Shown here: piece by piece, positions 10,274 to 20,000 of the stretch
How the letters are laid out: each line of letters starts with the position of its first letter
Numbering within the stretch: position 1 is the stretch's first letter
Source of the DNA: Pseudanabaena sp. Chao 1811
GTDB taxonomy: Bacteria; Cyanobacteriota; Cyanobacteriia; Pseudanabaenales; Pseudanabaenaceae
Reading direction: 5' to 3'
Assembly: GCF_027942295.1 (NCBI RefSeq)
Contig: NZ_CP101416.1
Location: forward strand, 3,334,501 to 3,398,500
DNA length: 64,000 bases
Made by a program: the position numbers and the translations under genes
Notes under the pieces: generated by a model
The model's input: only the letters and a program-made list of their open reading frames with translations
What the model was told of the DNA's origin: nothing
Database searches by the model: none

Positions 10274-10411
10274 GGAATCAATTTCAAGGATATACAACAG
10301 TTTGCAGTTTGAAGGTGCAATTTTTTATTAAGATAATCAAGATACTTTAGTGTCTTTTGTAATATCCCAAATTTTCCATAGTATTCCCATAGCAAGTAGC
10401 AATTTAGTTTC

Positions 10412-11359
10412 ATGGCTAACCTCAAATCCATCCGCGATCGCATCGGCACTGTTAAGAATACTCGCAAGATCACTGAAGCAATGCGTCTTGTCGCCGCCGC
10501 AAAGGTCAGACGCGCTCAGCAGCAAGTTTTAGCAACCCGTCCCTTTGCCGATCGCTTAGCTCAAGTTCTATACCGTCTCCAGCAGCGCATCGCTTTCGAG
10601 GATGTCAGTCTGCCCCTACTCGATAAGCGTCCTGTAAAAACCGTTGGTCTACTGGTAATTTCAGGCGATCGCGGTCTTTGTGGTGGCTATAACTCAACGA
10701 TTATTCGTCGTGCCGAAGCTCGCGCTAAGGAATTAAAAGAACAAGGTATTAATTACACCTTTATCTTAGTCGGTCGTAAGGCTGCCCAATACTTTGCCCG
10801 TCGCGATCAACCTATCGCCGCAAAGTTTACCAACTTAAACCAAATTCCTAATGCTGCTGAAGCCAATGCGATCGAAGATGAAATTACCTCAGCATTTTTG
10901 GCTGGTGTAATTGATCGTGTTGAGTTGATCTACACCCGCTTCGTATCTTTAATTAGCTCTCGTCCAGTAGTCCAAACCCTATTGCCTCTTGAGCCTCAAG
11001 GTCTAGAACCCCATGACGATGAAATTTTCCGTCTGATCACCCGCGGTGGTAAGTTCCAAGTCGAGCGTGAAAAGCGCGAAATTACTGTTAAGGAATTGCC
11101 CAAAGAATTACTTTTTGAGCAAAATCCTGAGCAAATCCTCGATGCTTTATTACCTCTCTACCTCAGTAACCAAATCCTCCGTGCATTACAAGAATCCGTA
11201 GCTAGCGAACTTGCGGCACGGATGACCGCAATGAATAATGCAAGTGATAACGCCGTTGACTTAATCAAGTCCCTCACCTTGCAGTACAACAAAGCTCGTC
11301 AAGCCGCAATTACTCAAGAAATTCTTGAAGTTGTCGGTGGTGCATCCGCCTTGACTTAA
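10412..11359 (+). CDS. atpG: F1 ATP synthase gamma subunit (atpC in cyanobacterial naming)
   Basis: Central rotor shaft of the thylakoid/plasma-membrane ATP synthase. The 315-residue protein has both conserved terminal coiled-coil helices: [25 protein letters not shown] at the N-terminus in pieces and [32 protein letters not shown] at the C-terminus, which form the shaft. The central Rossmann domain includes [13 protein letters not shown]. The length fits the cyanobacterial type with its central insertion. In many cyanobacteria this gene follows atpA; here it stands alone between a divergent thiG and a nuclease-like gene, with its own terminator. Confidence 0.96.
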   Translation: MANLKSIRDRIGTVKNTRKITEAMRLVAAAKVRRAQQQVLATRPFADRLAQVLYRLQQRIAFEDVSLPLLDKRPVKTVGLLVISGDRGLCGGYNSTIIRRAEARAKELKEQGINYTFILVGRKAAQYFARRDQPIAAKFTNLNQIPNAAEANAIEDEITSAFLAGVIDRVELIYTRFVSLISSRPVVQTLLPLEPQGLEPHDDEIFRLITRGGKFQVEREKREITVKELPKELLFEQNPEQILDALLPLYLSNQILRALQESVASELAARMTAMNNASDNAVDLIKSLTLQYNKARQAAITQEILEVVGGASALT

Positions 11360-11361
11360 AC

Positions 11362-11392
11362 AAAAAAGGCGGCGCGATGCGCCGCCTTTTTT
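11362..11392 (+). terminator. Rho-independent terminator after ATP synthase gamma
   Basis: A perfect stem GGCGGCGC-GAT-GCGCCGCC flanked by A6 and T6, starting three bases after the stop codon. It has the apical GC-N3-GC pattern of the dispersed hairpin family. A longer version of the next reading frame would start inside it, which argues for the later start of that gene. Confidence 0.85.
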
Positions 11393-11409
11393 ATGTGGAG
11401 AAAATTAAA

Positions 11410-12015
11410 ATGGCTTATAGTGACTTCAATCTATCCCGTGTTCGTGAGACTTTTGGGCTAGTTGTCGCAGAACCCAAAAGCCTTTTTGACAATATTAAGC
11501 CTACGATCGCTAGTGATTATTTACTAACATCACTGGATGAGAATCTCGCCCTAGCAACTGCAATCAATACCGAGAAAGCCCGCTCCGAATTAGTGATAGC
11601 TCCTGTGCTATTAGAAGTACGTCGCCAACTCCATTATGAAATTGGGTTTTTCTCTGGAACAGAATTTAATATTGATGCTTCTCAAGGTTTAACTGGTTAC
11701 TGTGATTATATTCTTAGTGCAATTAAAGATTCCTATGAAGTGCGATCGCCTGTTTTGATGTTAGTGGAAGCAAAAAATGAAAATATCAAGTCAGGATTGG
11801 GGCAATGTGCCGCAGAAATGATCGCGGCGCAGATGTTAAATGCGAAATCAGGTTTAGGTGATCGCCCTGTATATGGTTGTGTAACAACGGGGACAGATTG
11901 GAAGTTTTTAGAATTGCGCAATCGCCTTCTCAAAATCGATCAACGAGATTATTTCATTAATGAGGTTTCCTTATTGCTCAGCATTCTCTTACTTCCCTTT
12001 CAGCAACTATCATAA
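11410..12015 (+). CDS. Conserved hypothetical protein, putative PD-(D/E)XK nuclease-like fold
   Basis: A 201-residue soluble protein of a type seen in many cyanobacteria, without an assigned function. The stretch GYCDYIL, about 25 residues, then PVLMLVEAKNE gives the spacing D...(V)-E-x-K of PD-(D/E)XK nucleases, and the preceding helix contains a conserved-looking Glu. This fold assignment is inference from a short motif. The ATG at 11410 follows GTGGAGAAAATTAAA, a good ribosome-binding site; a start at 11377 would lie inside a terminator. The C-terminal tail ends in a hydrophobic segment. Downstream it converges on an oxidoreductase gene, with a shared long hairpin between them. Confidence 0.6.
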   Translation: MAYSDFNLSRVRETFGLVVAEPKSLFDNIKPTIASDYLLTSLDENLALATAINTEKARSELVIAPVLLEVRRQLHYEIGFFSGTEFNIDASQGLTGYCDYILSAIKDSYEVRSPVLMLVEAKNENIKSGLGQCAAEMIAAQMLNAKSGLGDRPVYGCVTTGTDWKFLELRNRLLKIDQRDYFINEVSLLLSILLLPFQQLS

Positions 12016-12065
12016 AGATTTAATTGCTCTGCCTCGCAAAGCGAGGCAGAGCAATTAAATCTTTT
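12014..12065. terminator. Bidirectional hairpin between convergent genes
   Basis: A near-perfect stem of about 24 bp (AAAGATTTAATTGCTCTGCC..., apical CTCGC-AAA-GCGAG) covers the stop codons of both convergent genes. It is A/T-rich at its base on both sides, so it can end transcription from either direction. The last codons of the oxidoreductase (EKI-stop) are inside the stem. Confidence 0.8.
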
Positions 12066-13143
12066 CTGGAACATCAATCCATTTTTTTTGCTGATGAGAC
12101 TCTTGGGTTAAATCCATGAGTAACTGTGACCATGCACCCTCATACAGGCTTGGTGTCATTGGCTGTCCAATTTGAATTGCCTTGACCCAGCGATCGCATA
12201 TGGCAAGCACAGGCGCAAGCCTACCATCGGTATAGTTTTTCGTTAAGTCGTATTCGGGTGGTATCGGTACAATTTCCATTTCTGAGCGATCGAGTTTGCC
12301 TTGGCGCAAGCTGAAACCATGCACATAATCCGCTTGATTAGAACTTCCTAAAACTAGGGTTCCATTTTCGCCATAAACCGTCAGCCAATGTCCACGACCG
12401 CGATAGGTGACGGTGCTGAGAGAAATATTGCAAGGTGTGCCATCAGCAAGTTCCAAGAGAATATTGCAGGTATCATCGGCATCCACGGGGCGCAGAATCC
12501 CATCAGCATCGGGACGTTCAGTAATACCTGTACTGAGTTGTCCAGATAGACTTTTTATATCGCCAAATAACCAGCGCACATAGTCAAAGGCATGGGAACC
12601 GATCGCACCCAATGCGCCTCCACCATAAGCCTTTTGACTATACCAATTCCACACGCGCTTAGGATCGGCACGCCCCTGCACTAGCCAATCAATGGTAATC
12701 ATCCGCTTTTTGCCCACATGATTGTGATCTAGCAAATGTTTAAAGTATTTCCATTGCGGTACACAACGAAACTCAAAATCTGTTGCTGTAATTACTTGTT
12801 TCTCTTGAGCAAGACGATATAAGGCGATCGCTTCTTGAAAGTTCATCGTTACAGGTTTTTCTAGCAAAATATGCTTGCCTGCTTCGATCGCCATTTTTGC
12901 CTGTTCATAGTGAAAGCTTGGCGGCGTAGAGATGGTTACGGCTTGGACTGACTGAAGCACAAGTAAATCTTCTAGGCGATCGCAAGCATGGGGAATTCCA
13001 AACTTATCCGCAATTTGCTGTGCTTTGATGCGATCGCGATGGTAGACCGCGACAACTTCTGTATCTGGATGAATTTGCAGAGCAGGAATATGGATAATCT
13101 GTCCAAACCCCGTGCCAATAATACCAACACCAATTTTTGACAT
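12055..13143 (-). CDS. Gfo/Idh/MocA family NAD(P)-dependent oxidoreductase
   Basis: A 362-residue cytosolic dehydrogenase. The N-terminal Rossmann fold begins SKIGVGIIGTGFGQIIHIPAL, a clear GxGxxG dinucleotide site; AGKHILLEKPVTMNF holds the conserved EKP lysine used in catalysis. The C-terminal alpha/beta domain includes GGGALGAIGSHAFDYVRWLFG, with the family His. The substrate is probably a sugar or cyclitol but cannot be told. The ATG at 13143 is preferred over the in-frame GTG three codons upstream. The upstream gene is cobO in the same direction 57 bases away, with a palindrome between them, so they may be transcribed separately. Confidence 0.85.
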   Translation of the reverse strand: MSKIGVGIIGTGFGQIIHIPALQIHPDTEVVAVYHRDRIKAQQIADKFGIPHACDRLEDLLVLQSVQAVTISTPPSFHYEQAKMAIEAGKHILLEKPVTMNFQEAIALYRLAQEKQVITATDFEFRCVPQWKYFKHLLDHNHVGKKRMITIDWLVQGRADPKRVWNWYSQKAYGGGALGAIGSHAFDYVRWLFGDIKSLSGQLSTGITERPDADGILRPVDADDTCNILLELADGTPCNISLSTVTYRGRGHWLTVYGENGTLVLGSSNQADYVHGFSLRQGKLDRSEMEIVPIPPEYDLTKNYTDGRLAPVLAICDRWVKAIQIGQPMTPSLYEGAWSQLLMDLTQESHQQKKWIDVPEKI

Positions 13144-13173
13144 ATTTCTCACTACTTTAGCGACATGAAATTT

Positions 13174-13206
13174 TTTTAGAAATAATGCTTTGCATTATTT
13201 CTAAAA
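13174..13206. repeat. GC-N3-GC palindrome overlapping the cobO stop codon
   Basis: TTTTAGAAATAATGC-TTT-GCATTATTTCTAAAA, a perfect 15-bp stem. The TAG stop of cobO is within the right arm. It lacks the GC-rich stem of a strong terminator but shares the apical pattern of the other hairpins. Confidence 0.7.
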
Positions 13207-13809
13207 TTCGATTCCTGCTTGAGCCTTGACACCTTGCTCTCTAAAGGGATGCTTGACTAGTTCCATTCTTGTGACCAAATCTGCAACTTCGATCAGTTTC
13301 GTAGGCGCGCCACGACCAGTCAGAATTACATGGGAATCCGCAGGTTTCTCCTTTAGCCCAGCAATCACTGTTTCCACGTCGAGATAGCCCAATTTGAGCG
13401 CAATATTTACTTCATCCAGCAAAACTAACTTATATTCAGGATTTTTGATATAGCCAAGTCCCACTTCCCATGCTTCCTTGGTTTTGGCAATATCGCGATC
13501 GCGGTCTTGAGTTTCCCAAGTAAAACCCTCACCCAGAGCCTTAAAAACCAGTTGATCTTGCCACATTTCAAAAACCTTCTTTTCCGCAGGCTCCCATGCC
13601 CCTTTAATAAACTGGACGATCGCCACTTTGTAACCATGACCAAGCGATCGCAACACCATTCCTAAAGCCGCAGTCGTTTTTCCCTTACCGTCACCTGTAT
13701 TGACGATGATCAGCCCCTTTTCGAGTTTGCGCTCAGCAATCCTCTGATGCTGTACCTCTTGTCGGCGTTGCATCTTGACACGATGTTGTTCGGCGGTAAG
13801 TTCAGTCAT
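13201..13809 (-). CDS. cobO: Cob(I)yrinic acid a,c-diamide adenosyltransferase
   Basis: Transfers the adenosyl group of ATP to cob(I)alamin precursors in cobalamin synthesis (BtuR/CobO/CobP family). The 202-residue protein has the P-loop NTGDGKGKTTAALG near residue 35, the IVQFIKGAW block, the Asp-rich VLLDEVNIALKLGYLD segment and HVILTGRGAP, all typical. The ATG at 13809 gives the normal family N-terminus MTELTAEQHRVKMQ; a longer frame exists but adds unrelated residues. Another cobalamin gene, cobH, is at 48.8 kb, so the pathway genes are scattered. No cobalamin riboswitch was seen upstream. Confidence 0.94.
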   Translation of the reverse strand: MTELTAEQHRVKMQRRQEVQHQRIAERKLEKGLIIVNTGDGKGKTTAALGMVLRSLGHGYKVAIVQFIKGAWEPAEKKVFEMWQDQLVFKALGEGFTWETQDRDRDIAKTKEAWEVGLGYIKNPEYKLVLLDEVNIALKLGYLDVETVIAGLKEKPADSHVILTGRGAPTKLIEVADLVTRMELVKHPFREQGVKAQAGIEF

Positions 13810-13925
13810 AAGGATTTCTTGTAAGTCGCGATAAACCAACATTTTAAAGTGTAATACGCAAACTTGCGATGCTGCTTAGTGATTTTAAAATCAGCAAATC
13901 CTGATTTTAAAACGCCAAAATTAGT

Positions 13926-14048
13926 CATATAGCCACCGTCGCTTGTATTAGGACAAAATCAAAACCTAAAAAGAGAGGGACGGCGCGAAGCGCCGTCCCT
14001 CTCTTTTGGCTTTTACGTCTTAATACACTTGACGGTAGCGATATCAAG
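13926..14048. repeat. MITE-like palindromic unit, family E copy 1
   Basis: An imperfect inverted repeat about 120 bp long. The left arm has CACCGTCGCTTGTATTAGGAC, the right arm in reverse complement CTACCGTCAAGTGTATTAAGAC. At the centre is a perfect hairpin GAGAGGGACGGCGC-GAA-GCGCCGTCCCTCTC. The right arm resembles the sequence at 33715-33742. It fills most of the cobO-cax intergenic space. No target duplication could be assigned. Confidence 0.65.
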
Positions 14049-14138
14049 GGTTATGAGTTTTCATTTTACCTACGGCAAAATGAAAACTGCTATATCATTA
14101 CGTTGGTACATTTACCCTTGACACTACAATGGCTGGTT

Positions 14139-15221
14139 ATGTTTAAGAACATCTTCTCCTTTGGTTTACTTGTGTTTGTCCCGATTTCAATCATTGGTCA
14201 TTTTCTCGGATGGGATTCTACGCTTATATTTGTCACTTCAGCGATCGCCATTTTGCCCCTAGCAGGTTGGCTGAGTACGGCAACTGAGGAGATTGCGGTA
14301 GTACTTGGTCCCTCGTGGGGCGGATTAATGAATGCTACTTTTGGTAATGCAACCGAGCTAATTATTGCGATCGTGGCGTTAAATGCAGGATTTACCAGCG
14401 TGGTAAAAGCAAGCATCACAGGTTCGATAATTGGAAACCTCTTGCTAGTCATGGGATTATCCATGTTTTTGGGTGGACTGCGCTACAAAGAGCAAGAATT
14501 TCAGCCAACTATGGCAAGATTAAATGCTTCAGTAATGAATTTAGCGGTAATTGCAATTTTATTGCCCACAGCAGCAAATTTTACAACTGTGGGAATTAGC
14601 GAAGAGATTTTGCAAAAATTATCTCTGTCTGTAGCGATCGTGCTGATCATTGTCTATTGTCTCACACTTCTATTTTCGATGAAGACCCATGCCTATCTCT
14701 ATGATGTTGGTAAATCGGAAGCTGATGACGCTGAGGCAGAAGAAGGTCATCCTCAAAAAGTGAATCTACCACTATGGATTGCTGTTCTGTTTGGAGTAAC
14801 GCTATTAGTTGCCTTTGAATCGGAACTGTTAGTAGGCACTTTAGAAGAAGCAACTGCTCAACTAGGTTTAACGGAACTATTTACTGGGGTAATCCTCTTG
14901 CCAATTATTGGTAATGCGGCGGAACATACAACGGCAATTACCGTAGCAATGAAGAACAAAATGGAACTATCAGTATCAGTCGCTGTTGGTTCCAGTATGC
15001 AAATTGCCCTCTTTGTCGCACCTGCGCTCGTAATTGTCGGTTGGTTCCTTGGTAAGCCCATGGATTTAAACTTCAATCCCTTTGAATTAGTAGCGGTAGC
15101 AGTAGCAGTTTTGATTGCCAACTCAATTAGCTCTGATGGGCGATCTAATTGGCTAGAAGGTTCTCTACTCGTAGCAACTTACGCAATTCTAGGCTTTGCT
15201 TTCTATTTCCAACCAGTTTAG
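14139..15221 (+). CDS. cax: Calcium/proton exchanger (CAX family)
   Basis: A 360-residue cation antiporter of the CaCA superfamily in the plasma or thylakoid membrane, exporting Ca2+ in exchange for H+. About eleven hydrophobic segments. The two inverted alpha repeats are clear: GGLMNATFGNATELIIAIVAL in the first half and GVILLPIIGNAAEHTTAITVAM in the second, each with the ion-binding Glu. An acidic loop (KSEADDAEAEEGHPQK) separates the halves. The ATG at 14139 starts just before the first helix; a TTG 36 bases upstream is possible but less likely. It converges with the lysyl-tRNA synthetase gene. Confidence 0.92.
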   Translation: MFKNIFSFGLLVFVPISIIGHFLGWDSTLIFVTSAIAILPLAGWLSTATEEIAVVLGPSWGGLMNATFGNATELIIAIVALNAGFTSVVKASITGSIIGNLLLVMGLSMFLGGLRYKEQEFQPTMARLNASVMNLAVIAILLPTAANFTTVGISEEILQKLSLSVAIVLIIVYCLTLLFSMKTHAYLYDVGKSEADDAEAEEGHPQKVNLPLWIAVLFGVTLLVAFESELLVGTLEEATAQLGLTELFTGVILLPIIGNAAEHTTAITVAMKNKMELSVSVAVGSSMQIALFVAPALVIVGWFLGKPMDLNFNPFELVAVAVAVLIANSISSDGRSNWLEGSLLVATYAILGFAFYFQPV

Positions 15222-15238
15222 TCAAACTCTGATTTAGC

Positions 15239-15268
15239 AAAAAAGGCGGCGCATTGCGCCGCCTTTTT
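15239..15268. terminator. Bidirectional terminator between cax and the lysyl-tRNA synthetase gene
   Basis: A6-GGCGGCGC-ATT-GCGCCGCC-T5, a perfect stem between convergent genes, usable on both strands. Same apical GC-N3-GC pattern as the other hairpins. Confidence 0.88.
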
Positions 15269-15271
15269 ATG

Positions 15272-16864
15272 TTAGTTAGCCACAAGATTTAGTGCGATCA
15301 CATCTTTAATGCGTTGAATCACAAAATCTTTTTCTAAATAAGAAAGTAAACTACCTGCTTTTGGTCCTCGCTCCTTATTTAAGAAAGTGTAGTAAACCGC
15401 CGCAAATGCACTCTTTTGAGAAACTTCAACTTGCTTAGAAGTACTGAATAGTAAAGTTTGGAGTTCTTCCCCATCCCAATTAACATCACCTGCGAGGTTA
15501 GCTGCCAGTGCCTCAAGATACGTGATTTGCTCAGCAGTAAGGGTTTTGGCTTTTTCAGGAATAGAATCAAGATACAAAACTAGCTTCTCTTCTTCATCAG
15601 CATAGTCTTGCAGCCACTTTTTGCCCACACGGATGCGATCGCGTACCACTGCCCAATCGCGATCGCTAAGGGGATTGGCACTTCTCGCAGCAATTTCGGC
15701 TTCGAGATCGAGGTGAGGAATTTGCAGCAAAGAAATTAAAGTACTAAAGTCAAAGGCTTGATAACCTTCCACTTGTTCCTCTGTATTCAACTGTGAATAG
15801 ACGAGGGGAACTAGTTCTTCTTGAGCCTTTTCATCTTTTGGTGCATCATCTTGATATTTGCCAATCAAAGTATCATAGTCACGGAAGAGGCGGGTGACGG
15901 TTTCATAGTTGGGCATGAAGTTAATCACACTGCGAGGCTGTGTCCGCAACATCAGGAATCGCAATAGTTCAGGGGGTAATAAATCCGCAATTTCCTTGGC
16001 ACTAGAACCAACTCCCTTAGAAGAACTCATCTTCGTTCCATTTACCAAGATAAACTCATAGGGAGCATGGGTGGGAGGATTCTTCTTGAGGACTTTGCGA
16101 CAGATGGAGTTAGCCACATCACGGGAGCCACCCTTTTGGGAGTGATCCTTACCAGCGAGTTCGATCGATACGCCGACGACTTCCCATTTGGCAACCCATT
16201 CTACTTTCCAAGGTAGCTTACCATTGCCATCAAAAGGTGATACCCAGCCTGTATGACCGCAACCCTTGACATATTCCATAGCGTTGGGCTGACAGGTATA
16301 AAATACTTTGCCATCTTGGTAGTCAGTGACAACAGTAGTCGCGATCTTGCCGCAGTTTTCGCAAATGGTCTGGAAGGGATACCAATTTGAGGGGCGATCA
16401 GCTTTGCTGACTTCTTTGTAGGCTTCACGGACGAGATGAGCATTATTTAAGAAGAGATCGATGTAGGGATTCATTTTGCCCGAACGATAGAGATCGCGCA
16501 GGTAATAGATTTCAGGACGCACGCCTAAATGCTCAAATACTTCCAAAAATTCGCCCATGAAGTACTTGGCATAGTCAGTCGCTGTCGCTTCAGGTGAAGG
16601 AACATTACAAAGGGGATAGCCAAGATAGGGCGAAAATTTCTCTTTGTCTAAATAATGGGGTACGGTGTCGAGAGCGTCATAGTCATCAACACCATAGGTA
16701 AAGGTGACGGGTTTGCCTGCGTGTTTAAGGGCGCGATAGATGGCATCGTGAATCACAACCCCGCGCAATGAGCCGACATGAACGCGCCCAGAGGGGGTTT
16801 TAGAATCGTTAACAATAATGCGATCGCCGCTTGCATCTGCTGCAAATTTATCCGCCCAGAACAT
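15272..16864 (-). CDS. lysK: Lysyl-tRNA synthetase, class I
   Basis: Charges tRNA-Lys, but with the class I fold used by archaea rather than the class II LysS usual in bacteria. The Rossmann signature SGRVHVGSLRG replaces HIGH and GTKMSSSKG is the KMSKS loop. A cysteine pair (CENCGK ... CQPNAMEYVKGCGHTG) forms a probable zinc ribbon in the insert, as known in this family, and WVAKWEVVGVSIELAGKDH matches the active-site region. 530 residues is normal. The ATG at 16864 gives MFWADKFAADASGDRI; an upstream TTG would add nine residues. The promoter must lie in the 16.9-17.0 kb gap next to the tamB terminator. Confidence 0.92.
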   Translation of the reverse strand: MFWADKFAADASGDRIIVNDSKTPSGRVHVGSLRGVVIHDAIYRALKHAGKPVTFTYGVDDYDALDTVPHYLDKEKFSPYLGYPLCNVPSPEATATDYAKYFMGEFLEVFEHLGVRPEIYYLRDLYRSGKMNPYIDLFLNNAHLVREAYKEVSKADRPSNWYPFQTICENCGKIATTVVTDYQDGKVFYTCQPNAMEYVKGCGHTGWVSPFDGNGKLPWKVEWVAKWEVVGVSIELAGKDHSQKGGSRDVANSICRKVLKKNPPTHAPYEFILVNGTKMSSSKGVGSSAKEIADLLPPELLRFLMLRTQPRSVINFMPNYETVTRLFRDYDTLIGKYQDDAPKDEKAQEELVPLVYSQLNTEEQVEGYQAFDFSTLISLLQIPHLDLEAEIAARSANPLSDRDWAVVRDRIRVGKKWLQDYADEEEKLVLYLDSIPEKAKTLTAEQITYLEALAANLAGDVNWDGEELQTLLFSTSKQVEVSQKSAFAAVYYTFLNKERGPKAGSLLSYLEKDFVIQRIKDVIALNLVAN

Positions 16865-16977
16865 AGTGGTAATTATCCGAAAATCTTTCAAAAGTTAAGT
16901 TTGTGACGCAAAGTTGACGGGTTACACAATTTCGCGCATTTACTAGTCTAACAGTAATCTCGCTGTCGCCACAAAAA

Positions 16978-17004
16978 CAAAAAAGCGGCGCTTAGCGCCG
17001 CCTT
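16978..17004 (-). terminator. Terminator downstream of tamB
   Basis: On the minus strand AAGGCGGCGC-TAA-GCGCCGCTTTTTT, starting about 17 bases after the tamB stop. Strong GC stem plus T run, with the apical GC-N3-GC pattern. Confidence 0.85.
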
Positions 17005-17020
17005 GTGAAACTTGTCCCAT

Positions 17021-20000
17021 TTAAAACCGATTCTCGTATTCAATGGAAATCCCTTTATTTCCGTCAGATCCGTAGTTACCGCGCAACAAAATGTTTGGAT
17101 CAACACGATAACGAACCGAGAAATTAGTTGGTTGAGTGGAATCGTTGATAATCCGTTGTAGAGCCACTGAAAAACTATTACTGACATTGATGACAGCTTC
17201 AGCCGATAGACCAAGTGTTCCTGTTCTACTACTACCTGAGGTATTGGTCGTGACAGGACTAAGGTTAAACTCAGCAAGATTGAGTGCATCACCGATCGCA
17301 TCTTGTAAAAAGTTTAATACGGTACTACCTGCAAAGTTAGCAAGGGCCGCAGCAGGATCGGAAGCTCCTTGTTTTTGTAATACGCCACCACCAATGAGCG
17401 CAATAATTTCCGCTTGACTACGAGGTGGACTACTAGATAGGCGAATATCGGGTGCGAGGGCAGTACCCGTCACACTGGCTTGGACTTGTAGGGTGCGCTG
17501 TGCGCCCAAATTGCTAACAGGGACTTCGTTAGGACTAAACAAATCATTGGGACGATTAGAGTTGATCGGGACACGTGTGACCTCGGCTACAGCTCCCGAA
17601 ACTCGGACATTGAGGCTAGGGTTTAGACCTTGCGCGGGTTTAAAGTCTACAAAGTTTTCGTAGGAGCGATCGAGACGGAATCTTGCCGAAATCGCGTTGA
17701 ACTGACCACGGGTGATTTTAACTCTGCCCTCTGGTTCTGGTCTTTGTAGGGTTCCATTGACAATCAGAGTGCCTTCACCAAGGAAGTTAAAGATAGGGAA
17801 GCGCGTTACCTGCATATTTTGTAATTTAACCGCAAGGCGCTCAAAGGCGACATCAGGCACATCACTGTTCGCACTAGCATTAGCGGCACTATTGGGGTCG
17901 GCATCATTGCCAATAACTACTCTGCCATCACCTAGCAGCACTTCGCCCGTGATTTTCGGTGTTAGTAGTGAGCCAAGGATGATCACCCGACTATTGAAGT
18001 TATCGGAGCTAATGTCACGAATATTTAATTTCAACTTATCGGCATTAATCGTTAGGGCTTGTTGATATTCAGGAGTATCGGGTTTGAGGAGATTGGGGTT
18101 GCTAATGGGCAGAATTCCCTTTAACGCTAATTTCCCTTCACTAAAGTTGCTGGTGATGTTGCTAATTAGGCGATCGCTAGTAAAAGCAATGTCCCCTTGC
18201 ACTTCCGTAAAGTCCCCCGGTAAGCCTGCAATTTTGACTTTGGCATTATCGACGGTGATTTTTCCTGCAATCTTGGGATCTTTAAAGGTTCCACTTGCCG
18301 TGATGTTAATATTGCCCTGACCATCAACCCATCGTACAGGTTGATTAAAGATATTGATAAAGGCAATTCCTTCATTCTTGACATTCAATTTCACATTGAA
18401 GTTACCAAAAACACCAACATTACCCGAAGCGACGACGGCCTCTTTGCCTGAAGTCTTCATATTTGCGTTGAAGTTGACATTTAATTTGTCATAGTTAAAT
18501 TGAACGGCAATAAATTCAATCGGTTGGCGATTAACCGTACCATCGGTCAAACTTAGTTTGCCAACAACTTTAGTATCAAAAAGATTTGTTCCCGTAATGG
18601 AGAGATTGCCGTTGATTTTACCTGTCAAATCAACGGGAATAGCACTAAAGAATGGCAATGGACGCAGAGACTCAATGGGGAAATCCTTCAGCTCAATTTC
18701 GCCACTTTGCTCACGGACACGCAGTAAGGGATTAGAGGCAGGAGCAAGTCTGAGCCGAGCTTTGGTGATTTTGCCATAGCTCTTGTCGGACTGGAAGTTG
18801 GCATTGGCGATCGAAAACACACCATTAAAATAACGTCCCACCACTTTGACATCATCAATGGCAAACTTCCCATATTCAAATTTTTTGCCAACGAGGTCAA
18901 AGCCTAAGCGAATGCCTCGGCGTTTATTAAAGCCAAAGGTAACTTTGCCTTTGATATCACCACGAAAATCGGTTAGGGGCGGTAAATTGAAGTTGCGAGA
19001 TGAGTTGGCAGTTTCCTGCTGTTCTTGGCGAAGTTCAATTTGGGTGAGATATTGTAACTGCTTGTAGAGAGGTTCACCTAATAGTTTAATGGCTTCTAGA
19101 GGTTGTAAATCTGCGGCTCTGGTCTTCGTTAAACTAAATATCTGAGTGGCATCAACGACGTTTGCCCATTGCAGAGTCGCAAATACATCCTGCATTCTCC
19201 CTTGGGCAATTTCGACAACCCCAGCAAGCGGATCATCAAGAGCGGGATTGTAGGTCAAGCTGAACTTGTATTCATTAGTGGATTCACCTTGACGTACACT
19301 CAAATTGCCGTCACGCACCGCAAACACCCCATCGGCATAGGCTACTTTGGCTACGGCTCGTTCTGCGATAAAACGCCCGAATCTGGGACGTTCCACTATA
19401 ACTTCGCCACTGGCACTGGGATTATTACTAAAATCTACGGTGAGATTGCTGGAAATCTTGCCACTAAGATCATTTTGTCCCGTAAAGGAGGCAATGAGGG
19501 GGAGGGGCAAATTGGCAACGGCTACTTGTAAGCGATTGGGATTGTTCTCTAAACGTCTACCACGGGCTGTGGCTTCACCCAAATTCACAGTGAAGTCAAT
19601 GGGTCGAAAAGAGGAATCGAGTCTTGCGGCAATGCGATCGCGATTGCCACGCAGATCAACATTTACGCCTTGATTCGCATTAAAGTTCACTTTGCCTTCT
19701 AAACGCGGATCGAAGGCAAGTTTATCCACTCTCAAACCTGCTAAGAGGAGATCGCCAGTAGCTTGGGGAACCTGACTAATTCCATCGAGAACACCATTAA
19801 AGTTGAGGCTATCAAGTTCTACTTGATTGACCTTTAGAGCCGCTATGCGTAAATTGCCAACTAGTCGAGGATCGGACAAATAGCCATTAACGGAACCATT
19901 AAAATTGAGAGATCCTCTAGACGGTGCTACTAATCCTTGTTTGGCTAATCCTGAACCAAGAGAAGCCAGATTAACATCATCTAGTTGCAGGGAACCAGCA

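Noticed and set aside
10204-10411. TPP riboswitch upstream of thiG
   Set aside because: Neither the CTGAGA-type nor the ACCTGATC-type aptamer core is present; only a simple inverted repeat is seen.
13810-14138. Cobalamin riboswitch near cobO
   Set aside because: The space is filled by a palindromic repeat and has no B12-box-like core; it is also mostly upstream of cax.
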